Assembly (NCBI GenBank): GCA_005877855.1 | Contig: VBOF01000168.1 | Location: forward strand, 1-16,506 | Length of the DNA: 16,506 nucleotides | Direction: 5' to 3' | Origin: Nitrospirota bacterium | Lineage (GTDB): Bacteria; Nitrospirota; Nitrospiria; Nitrospirales; NS-4 | Shown here: piece by piece, positions 1-5,507 of the stretch | How positions within the stretch are numbered: position 1 is the stretch's first letter | Layout of the letters: every line of letters starts with the position of its first letter | Made by a program: the position numbers and the translations under genes | The notes under the pieces: model-generated | Databases searched by the model: none | Seen by the model: only the letters and a program-made list of their open reading frames with translations | Told to the model about the DNA's origin: nothing

Positions 1-45
1 TTCAAGGTGACAGACGTCTGGTTCGAAACGGCGGAGAAGATATAA
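1..45 (+). CDS. C-terminal end of an unidentified upstream gene (partial)
   Basis: Frame 1 is open from the window edge and reads FKVTDVWFETAEKI before a TAA stop at 43-45. The stop lies four bases before the GTG of the MeaB-like gene, which suggests one operon. MeaB genes often follow acyl-CoA mutase genes, so a mutase subunit is a reasonable guess. Fourteen residues are too few to identify the family, and no function is claimed. Confidence 0.45.
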   Translation, partial: FKVTDVWFETAEKI

Positions 46-49
46 GTCG

Positions 50-790
50 GTGGACCCTGTCACCTTAGCGAATCGCGTCAAGGCCGGTGAGGTCCGGGCG
101 GTCTCCCGCTTGATCACGCTGCTGGAGAGCCAGGAGCCGGTCGGCCAAGCCGCGTTGGAAAGACTGAACGGTTCCCAACGGCACGCGGCTGTGATCGGGA
201 TCACCGGCTATCCCGGCACCGGCAAGAGCACGCTGATCGACCAACTGGTCACGGCCTACCGCAGGCTGGGCCAGAAGGTCGCAGTTGTGGCGATGGATAC
301 GACCAGCCCGCGGACGGGTGGGGCGCTTCTGGGGGACCGGATCCGGATGCAGGACCATGCAGTGGACGGCGGGGTCTTCATCCGCAGCATGGCCACTCGC
401 GGGGAGCGAGGCGGGCTGGCGCCGGCGACGGGCGGCGCGGTGCGGGTGCTGAACGCGGCAGGCTACGACGTCATCCTGGTCGAAACCGTCGGAGTGGGAC
501 AGCTTGAGACGGACGTGGCCGACGTGGCGCCCACCGTCGTGGCAGTGGTGGCGCCGGGCCTCGGCGACGAGGTCCAGGCGATGAAGGCGGGGTTACTCGA
601 GACGGCGCACATCGTCGTTGTCAATAAAGGCGACCGTGACGGCGCGGACACGACGGTCAAAGACCTCCAGGAATGGCATCACAAAGTAGTCCGCACGGTG
701 GCGATCAAAGGCGAGGGCATTCCTGAATTGATCGAGGCCATCGCCGAGCACCAGCGGATGACTGATCTCAACGGGAAGAGGGGGATGTAG
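50..790 (+). CDS. meaB: MeaB/ArgK-type P-loop GTPase, acyl-CoA mutase chaperone family (compact form)
   Basis: G3E-family GTPase. In known systems MeaB loads and protects adenosylcobalamin in methylmalonyl-CoA mutase or related B12-dependent acyl-CoA mutases in the cytoplasm. The 246-residue protein has the family N-terminus (LANRVKAGEVRAVSRLITLLE), a Walker A loop GYPGTGKST at 53-61, the MDTTSPRTGGALLGDR segment near 82-97, FIRSMATRG near 110-118, ETVGVGQLETDV near 145-156, and the G4 motif NKGD at 192-195. Family members are usually about 310-330 residues. This one ends soon after the GEGIPELIEAI helix, so it lacks the usual C-terminal dimerisation arm, and the loop after NKxD is also short. 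GTG at 50 is chosen because it restores the family N-terminus directly after the upstream stop. The 3' end overlaps the convergent minus-strand small gene by 23 bases. The family is clear; the mutase partner is not visible. Confidence 0.9.
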   Translation: MDPVTLANRVKAGEVRAVSRLITLLESQEPVGQAALERLNGSQRHAAVIGITGYPGTGKSTLIDQLVTAYRRLGQKVAVVAMDTTSPRTGGALLGDRIRMQDHAVDGGVFIRSMATRGERGGLAPATGGAVRVLNAAGYDVILVETVGVGQLETDVADVAPTVVAVVAPGLGDEVQAMKAGLLETAHIVVVNKGDRDGADTTVKDLQEWHHKVVRTVAIKGEGIPELIEAIAEHQRMTDLNGKRGM

Positions 791-986
791 CCGCAGCGGA
801 CCGCTCGTTGACGATGCGGAGAAACCGGGGTCGCAGCACCAGGTCGAACACGTCGCCCTTTCCGGGAAACAACTCGACGATCTCGTTTCGCGTCCGCTCG
901 ATGAGCGTGAGCGACTGCGCGCGGCTCATCGGCAGAAAGCGAAGCCGGTAGGCGGTCAAATCCGCGCGCAGTCGAAGCCGTAGCAT
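768..986 (-). CDS. Small protein of unknown function (72 aa)
   Basis: I do not recognise this family. The start is chosen at the ATG whose complement is 984-986, because it is preceded on the minus strand by GTGAGGAG with nine bases of spacing, a strong ribosome binding site. A GTG at 1025 would add 13 residues but has no comparable site. The protein is basic at the N-terminus (MLRLRLRADLTAYRLRFLP), then has a region LIERTRNEIVELFPGKGDVFDLVLRPRF and a low-complexity Ser/Ala tail. No signal peptide or membrane segment is evident. It lies 44 bases downstream of the enoyl-CoA hydratase gene on the same strand, so the two are probably co-transcribed, and its 3' end overlaps the end of the MeaB-like gene. 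The translation signal and gene-like composition support a real gene. Confidence 0.6.
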   Translation of the reverse strand: MLRLRLRADLTAYRLRFLPMSRAQSLTLIERTRNEIVELFPGKGDVFDLVLRPRFLRIVNERSAAATSPSSR

Positions 987-1030
987 GCGAATTTGCTCCT
1001 CACGAATCTCCCAAGGAGTAGCCACGTGGC

Positions 1031-1804
1031 TTAGGAAAATCTCGCCGGGCGCTTTTCCAGGAACGCTCTCGTCCCTTCCTTCTTGTCGGGCGTCTCGCAC
1101 AGCTCGCCGAACAACTCGGCCTCGCGGGCCAGACCCTCGGCCAGGGGACTGTCGAGACCGGTCCGGATCGCCCGCAGCGCGGCCTGGGTGGCCAGCCGCC
1201 CTTTGGCCGTGATCATGCCGGCCAGTTTCTGAGCGGTCAGCAGGATTTCCCCAGGAGGGACAATCCGGTTCACCAGTCCCAGAGTCAGCGCTTCCTCCGA
1301 GTTAACGGTCTCGCCGGTCAGGATCAACTCGGCGGCTTTGGACGGACCGATGATGCGGGGGAGCCGTTGAGTCCCGCCGAAACCGGGGATGAGGCCCAGC
1401 TTGATTTCCGGCAGGCCGAACAGGATGCCCGCCGCCGCCACGCGTATGTGGCAAGCCATGGCCAGCTCCAGGCCGCCGCCGAGACAGGCACCGTTGATCG
1501 CTGCGATGACCGGCTTGTCAAACCGTTCGACCCGGTTGAGCAATGCCTGCCCGCGCCCGGACAGCTCCGAGCCCTGGTGCACGGTGTTGAGCTCGGCGAG
1601 CTCCTTGATGTCGGCGCCCGGGCTGAAGAACTTCCCGCTGGCCGTGAGGATGATGACGCGTACGGCATCGTCCGCCTCCAGCTTCCCGAAGGCCTGGTCC
1701 AACTCCTTCAAGACCGACGTGGTGAGGAGATTCGACGGCGGGTTGTTCAGGGTGACGGTGGCAATACCGTCGGCGACGGTGACAGTTACGAACATGGTAG
1801 CCAT
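1031..1804 (-). CDS. Enoyl-CoA hydratase/isomerase (crotonase family)
   Basis: A 257-residue crotonase-fold enzyme of normal family length, expected to hydrate trans-2-enoyl-CoA thioesters to 3-hydroxyacyl-CoA in the cytoplasm. Both catalytic glutamates of true hydratases are present: Glu113 in GACLGGGLELA and Glu133 in GLPEIKLGLIPGFGGTQRL. The oxyanion-hole segments SPGADIKEL (near 61-69) and LGGG (108-111) are intact. The ATG at 1804 is chosen because GGAG lies seven bases upstream on the minus strand; an ATG at 1795 is a possible alternative, and an upstream extension to 1840 adds non-conserved residues only. The gene is divergent from the methylcitrate operon and shares a roughly 115-base intergenic region with it. 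Its role may be beta-oxidation or feeding propionyl-CoA to the neighbouring genes, but the exact substrate cannot be read from sequence. Confidence 0.93.
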   Translation of the reverse strand: MATMFVTVTVADGIATVTLNNPPSNLLTTSVLKELDQAFGKLEADDAVRVIILTASGKFFSPGADIKELAELNTVHQGSELSGRGQALLNRVERFDKPVIAAINGACLGGGLELAMACHIRVAAAGILFGLPEIKLGLIPGFGGTQRLPRIIGPSKAAELILTGETVNSEEALTLGLVNRIVPPGEILLTAQKLAGMITAKGRLATQAALRAIRTGLDSPLAEGLAREAELFGELCETPDKKEGTRAFLEKRPARFS

Positions 1805-1873
1805 ACGGGAGCTCCGGGGTTGGTCTCGGCTCTCTACCATAGCAGAATCGCGGTCCTCCTGCCATTACCGGTG

Positions 1874-1882
1874 TGGTACAAT
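1874..1882 (+). promoter_or_regulatory. Candidate extended -10 promoter for the prpD-prpB-prpC operon
   Basis: The bases TGGTACAAT form an extended -10 element (TGn plus TACAAT at 1877-1882), about 38 bases before the GTG of the prpD-like gene. It sits in a local AT-rich patch inside an otherwise GC-rich divergent intergenic region. No good -35 box lies 16-18 bases upstream, which is tolerated for extended -10 promoters. The assignment is by eye only. Confidence 0.45.
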
Positions 1883-1919
1883 TTTCTTTGAACCAGTCCA
1901 ATTTGGAAAGGAAGCCTCC

Positions 1920-3344
1920 GTGATTGCCGATCGCCTTGCCGCCTATGCGCAGTCCATCCGCTCCGAAGATCTGCCCGCCGACGTTGTCCACGAAGGCAAG
2001 CGCCGCGTGCTGGACAGCCTGGGCTGCGCCTTCGGCGCGTGGACGGCCGAGCCCTGCGTGATCGCCCGCCGGACCGCGCAGGCCGTCACGATCCCGAACG
2101 GCGCGACGCTGTGGGGCACGGCCCACAAGACCCTCCCGGACCTGGCCGCCTTCGCCAACGGCGCCTTGGTCCGCTACCTGGACTTCAACGATACGTACCT
2201 GTCCAAGGAACCGGCCCATCCCTCCGACAATCTCTCAGCCGCCTTCGCGGCGGGCGAAAAAACCGAGGCGTCCGGCCGGCAGGTCATCGAGGCGATCGTT
2301 CTGGCCTATGAGATCCAGTGTCGCCTCTGCGACGCCGCGGCGCTGCGACCACGTGGCTGGGACCATGTCACCTACGGCCCTTTCTCGTCCGCCCTAGGAG
2401 CAGCCAAGGTTCTGAAACTCTCCGAGGCGCAGACGGTGCAGGCCATCAACCTCGCCGGAGTGGCGAACGTGGCCTTGCGGCAGACGCGGGTCGGGGACCT
2501 CTCGATGTGGAAGGCGTGCGCCTTCGCCAATGCCGCACGCAATGGCCTGTTCGCCGCGATGCTGGCCCGGCAGGGGATGACCGGCCCCGCGCCGATCTTT
2601 GAAGGCCAGAAGGGCTTCATGGAGCTGGTGTCCGGCCCGCTCGATCTGCCACCATTCGGCGGCGAACGGGGACAGGCACCTGCCGCCGGCAGGAGCCAGT
2701 CCCCTGGGCGTGCCCCTTTTAAGATCCTGGAGACCTACATCAAGCACTACCCGGTGGAGTACCACGCCCAGTCGGCGGTGGAGGCCGCGCTCGTAGTCCG
2801 CGAGGAACTGCTGAACAAAGAGGGGCGGTCGGCATTGGCCGGCATCGCCGAGATCGAGGTCGGAAGCTATGACGTGGCGATCGAGATCATCGGCCGCGAC
2901 CAGGAGAAGTGGCGGCCGGCGACGCGGGAGACGGCCGACCACAGCCTGCCTTATTGTGTGGCGGCGGCGCTGCTGGACGGCACGGTCACCGTGGAATCCT
3001 TCGACCCCAAACGTCTGACTGATCAGCGGGTTCGGGCGCTCATGCAGAAAGTCCGCGTGATGGAACAGGAAGAGTTTATCGGGTGGTATCCGAAGGCGAT
3101 GCCGACGCGCGTGACGGTCCGGACGGCTGGCGGGAATGAGTACGTTAAGCAGGTGGATTATCCGTTGGGCCATCCCCGGAACCCGCTCTCGGACCGCGAG
3201 ATCGAGGAGAAGTTCCGGAGCCTGGCTGCTCCCATATTCGACCGGGGCAGGGCCGGCAAGGTGATTGACATGGTGTGGAAGCTGGAAACACTCAAGGACA
3301 TCGGGGCCTTGATGCCGCTGTTAAAGGTTTCGCGCCGTGGATAA
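1920..3344 (+). CDS. prpD: MmgE/PrpD family 2-methylcitrate dehydratase with an in-frame insertion
   Basis: Predicted to dehydrate 2-methylcitrate to 2-methyl-cis-aconitate in the methylcitrate cycle. The 474-residue protein carries family hallmarks: LDFNDTYLSKEPAHPSDNL at 88-105, YEIQCRLCDAA near 130-140, WDHVTYG at 147-153, the KHYPVEYHAQSAVEAAL segment at 275-291 and RPATRETADHSLPYCVA near 332-348. GTG at 1920 is chosen because it gives the family N-terminus (ADRLAAYAQSIRSEDLP) and follows the purine-rich GGAAAGGAAG at 1905-1914. Residues about 249-265 (Gly/Pro/Arg/Ala rich) break the expected short link between PPFGG and FKILETYIK, and they are encoded by a REP-like DNA palindrome at 2668-2704. 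The gene overlaps prpB by eight bases. Other MmgE/PrpD enzymes act on other substrates, but the neighbouring prpB and prpC genes favour this role. Confidence 0.9.
   Translation: MIADRLAAYAQSIRSEDLPADVVHEGKRRVLDSLGCAFGAWTAEPCVIARRTAQAVTIPNGATLWGTAHKTLPDLAAFANGALVRYLDFNDTYLSKEPAHPSDNLSAAFAAGEKTEASGRQVIEAIVLAYEIQCRLCDAAALRPRGWDHVTYGPFSSALGAAKVLKLSEAQTVQAINLAGVANVALRQTRVGDLSMWKACAFANAARNGLFAAMLARQGMTGPAPIFEGQKGFMELVSGPLDLPPFGGERGQAPAAGRSQSPGRAPFKILETYIKHYPVEYHAQSAVEAALVVREELLNKEGRSALAGIAEIEVGSYDVAIEIIGRDQEKWRPATRETADHSLPYCVAAALLDGTVTVESFDPKRLTDQRVRALMQKVRVMEQEEFIGWYPKAMPTRVTVRTAGGNEYVKQVDYPLGHPRNPLSDREIEEKFRSLAAPIFDRGRAGKVIDMVWKLETLKDIGALMPLLKVSRRG
2668..2704. repeat. REP-like palindrome inside prpD
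   Basis: GGGGACAGGCACCTGCC at 2668-2684 pairs with GGCAGGAGCCAGTCCCC at 2688-2704 around a three-base GCC loop, with only two A-A mismatches in 17 positions. The form GGGGACAGGCACC...AGCCAGTCCCC resembles the REP-type palindromes mobilised in trans by REP-associated tyrosine transposases. The palindrome lies within a coding segment that has no expected counterpart in PrpD proteins, so it is best read as an in-frame insertion that the protein tolerates in a surface loop. Confidence 0.75.
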
Positions 3345-4236
3345 GCCGACTCCGTCGAAGCCACGCCGCCTTCGCGAATTGATCACACAGGGCACCGTTG
3401 TGCTCCCGGGCGCGTTCAACGCGCTGACGGCCATGCAGATCGAGCGAGCGGGCTTCGACGCGGTGTACGTCTCCGGCGCCGGTATCGCGGCCGCGCGGGG
3501 GCTTCCCGATATCGGCCTGCTGTCCATGGCGGAAGTGGTCGCCGACGCCGGCGCCATCGCCCGGTCTGTCGCCATCCCGGCGCTTGCCGATGCCGACACC
3601 GGCTACGGCCCCCCACTGTCGGTGATGCGGACGGTGGAGGTGTTCGAGCAGGCGGGCCTGGCCGGACTGCACCTGGAGGACCAGGAGAGCCCCAAGAAGT
3701 GCGGGCACCTGCCGGACAAGCGGCTGGTGGCCGTGGCTGAGATGGCCCAGAAAATCGGCGCGGCGGCGCAGGCGCGCCGCGACAGGGACTTTCTGATCGT
3801 CGCGCGGACAGATGCGCGGGCGGTCGAGGGGCTGGACGGGGCTGTCAAGCGGGCGCGGGCCTATGTCAACGCAGGGGCCGACGCGATCTTCCCCGAAGCG
3901 CTGGAGTCCGCCGAGGAGTTCAAGGCGTTCGCGCAAGCCCTCAAAAAGGACCGCCTGGCCGTGCCGCTCGTCGCGAACATGACCGAGTTCGGCAAGACCC
4001 CGTACCTGACCGTCAAGGAGTTCGAAGCGCTGGGCTATCGTCTGGTGCTCTTTCCCGTCACGGCGCTGCGGGTTGCGACGCAGGCCATCGAGGCAATGTT
4101 GGAAGAGCTAAGGAGCCTTGGAACCCAACAGCGGTCGTTGGACAAGATGCAGACCCGCCAACGACTCTATGAGCTCCTCCGCTATGCGGAGTACGAAAAG
4201 TGGGATGACGACATTGAGAAGCGGTATGGACGATAA
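3337..4236 (+). CDS. prpB: 2-methylisocitrate lyase (PrpB)
   Basis: Isocitrate lyase/PEP mutase superfamily enzyme that cleaves 2-methylisocitrate to pyruvate and succinate. The 299-residue protein matches PrpB in length and along its whole course. Features include LPGAFNALTAMQIERAGF near 23-40, the metal-binding DAD at 85-87 within ADADTGYG, VMRTVEVFEQAG near 96-107, the catalytic loop KKCGH at 120-124 with Cys122 as the presumed general acid, ARTDARAVEGLDGA near 156-169, FPEAL near 185-189, and the C-terminal MQTRQRLYELLRY block. GTG at 3337 is used because it overlaps the prpD stop by eight bases, follows AAAGG, and gives the expected N-terminal length. The alternative of a true isocitrate lyase is unlikely, as the protein is short and has the PrpB-type KKCGH loop. 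Confidence 0.95.
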   Translation: MDKPTPSKPRRLRELITQGTVVLPGAFNALTAMQIERAGFDAVYVSGAGIAAARGLPDIGLLSMAEVVADAGAIARSVAIPALADADTGYGPPLSVMRTVEVFEQAGLAGLHLEDQESPKKCGHLPDKRLVAVAEMAQKIGAAAQARRDRDFLIVARTDARAVEGLDGAVKRARAYVNAGADAIFPEALESAEEFKAFAQALKKDRLAVPLVANMTEFGKTPYLTVKEFEALGYRLVLFPVTALRVATQAIEAMLEELRSLGTQQRSLDKMQTRQRLYELLRYAEYEKWDDDIEKRYGR

Positions 4237-5485
4237 AGCCAAGACCAAGAACCCCGGGTACAGCCCCGGGCTTGAGGGCGTGATCGCGGGCGAGAGCGCC
4301 CTCTGCGAAGTGGACGAGGGCGCGGCCGGTCTCCGGTACCGCGGCTACGCGGTCGGTGATCTGGCCGAGCAGGCCACGTTCGAGGAGGTTTCCTATCTCT
4401 TGCTGTTCGGCAAGCTGCCCACGCGCAAGGAGCTGGATGACTTCACCGCAGAATTGCACACGCAATGGCCGCTGCCCGGTCCTGTGGAAGCCTTCATCGG
4501 AGTCGTCCCGCCGAGCGCGCATCCGATGGATATCCTGAGAACCGGCGTGTCGCTGCTGGGGATGACCGATCCCGATGCCACGGGCAAAGGGGGCGTCTTG
4601 GCGCCCCCGGGGCGGGAGGGTGCTAACGTTGATTCCCGTGAGGCGAACCTCCGAAAATCCGTCCGTCTCCTGGCCCAGGTCCCCATCCTCATCGCCAACG
4701 CGCATCGCCTCGCGCACGCGAAGCGCCAGGTCCAGCCCAGCCCGGAGCGGAGCTTCGCCGAAAACTTATTGTACTTGCTGACCGACCATGACCCGTTGGA
4801 CACCCATTGCAACCGGAAGAGCAATGGGTCCCCGACAGAGCAACGGGTGCCCCACGAGCAGACGAAGGCGATGGCGCGTGCGCTGGACGTCTCCCTCATC
4901 CTGTATGCCGAGCACGAGTTCAACGCCTCGACCTTCGCGGCGCGGGTGGCCGCCTCGACGCTGACCGACCTCCACGCCGCGGTCACGGCCGCCATTGCGG
5001 CGCTCAAGGGCCCGCTCCACGGCGGCGCCAACGAGGCGGTGGCCGCCATGCTGCTGGAAATCAAGAGCCGCGACCGGGCGGAGCGGTGGGTGCGCGACGC
5101 GCTGGCGCAGAAGCGGCGGGTGATGGGCTTCGGCCACCGAGTCCTGCGCAAAGGCGATGCCCGCTCGGCGATCATCCAGCGGCATGCCGAGGCCTTGAGC
5201 CGGGCGTGCGGCGACACGCGGTGGTACGACATCGCGACCATCGTGGACCGGATCATGCAGCAGGAGAAGGGCCTCTTCCCCAATCTGGATTTCTACACCG
5301 CCGTGGCCTACCTCTTGATAGGGATACCACGCGACCTCTACACGCCGGTCTTCGTGTGCTCGCGCATCGCCGGCTGGTGCGCGCACGTGATCGAGCAGCA
5401 GGACCACAATCGGCTCATCAGGCCCCGCGCGGCCTATGTCGGCCCGCCGCCGCAAGCGTATGTGCCCCTCGAGCGACGAACGTGA
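4226..5485 (+). CDS. prpC: Citrate synthase family, probable 2-methylcitrate synthase, with two in-frame insertions
   Basis: Expected to condense propionyl-CoA with oxaloacetate to 2-methylcitrate; citrate synthase activity is also possible. Active-site residues are His230 in YAEHEFNAST, His265 in KGPLHGGANE, His304 in GFGHRV and Asp355 in FPNLDFYTA. The IIP-type C-terminus (HVIEQQDHNRLIRPRAAYVGP) is intact. At 419 residues the protein is about 40 longer than typical PrpC/short citrate synthases. The excess is explained by two segments that interrupt conserved blocks: about 120-135 (GKGGVLAPPGREGANV) between DPDAT and DSREANLRKS, and about 193-214 before MARALDVSLILYAEHE. Each coincides with a DNA palindrome. 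The ATG at 4226 overlaps the prpB stop by 11 bases and follows GAGAAG. Both insertions keep frame and leave the catalytic blocks untouched, so the enzyme is likely active. Confidence 0.93.
   Translation: MDDKAKTKNPGYSPGLEGVIAGESALCEVDEGAAGLRYRGYAVGDLAEQATFEEVSYLLLFGKLPTRKELDDFTAELHTQWPLPGPVEAFIGVVPPSAHPMDILRTGVSLLGMTDPDATGKGGVLAPPGREGANVDSREANLRKSVRLLAQVPILIANAHRLAHAKRQVQPSPERSFAENLLYLLTDHDPLDTHCNRKSNGSPTEQRVPHEQTKAMARALDVSLILYAEHEFNASTFAARVAASTLTDLHAAVTAAIAALKGPLHGGANEAVAAMLLEIKSRDRAERWVRDALAQKRRVMGFGHRVLRKGDARSAIIQRHAEALSRACGDTRWYDIATIVDRIMQQEKGLFPNLDFYTAVAYLLIGIPRDLYTPVFVCSRIAGWCAHVIEQQDHNRLIRPRAAYVGPPPQAYVPLERRT
4589..4608. repeat. Palindrome within the first prpC insertion
   Basis: GGGGGCG at 4589-4595 and CGCCCCC at 4602-4608 form a perfect seven-base stem around TCTTGG. 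Outer arms CACGGG (4579-4584) and CCCGTG (4635-4640) can also pair, enclosing the extra segment, though the right outer arm is probably native coding sequence. The segment encodes residues with no expected counterpart in citrate synthases. Confidence 0.55.
4802..4848. repeat. Three-arm palindromic repeat with 19-base spacing within the second prpC insertion
   Basis: ACCCATTGC at 4802-4810 is the exact reverse complement of GCAATGGGT at 4821-4829, and a one-mismatch copy GCAACGGGT follows at 4840-4848. The three nine-base arms start at exact 19-base intervals, separated by ten-base spacers. The region encodes an extra Cys/Asn/Arg/Ser/Pro-rich stretch before the conserved ALDVSLILYAEHE block. 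Confidence 0.6.
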
Positions 5486-5507
5486 CGGCATCCTCCAGGC
5501 CCGAGAG

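Noticed and set aside
1389..1919. N-terminal extension of the prpD frame upstream of 1920
   Set aside because: The extension runs antisense through the enoyl-CoA hydratase gene, is not PrpD-like, and lies upstream of the likely promoter.
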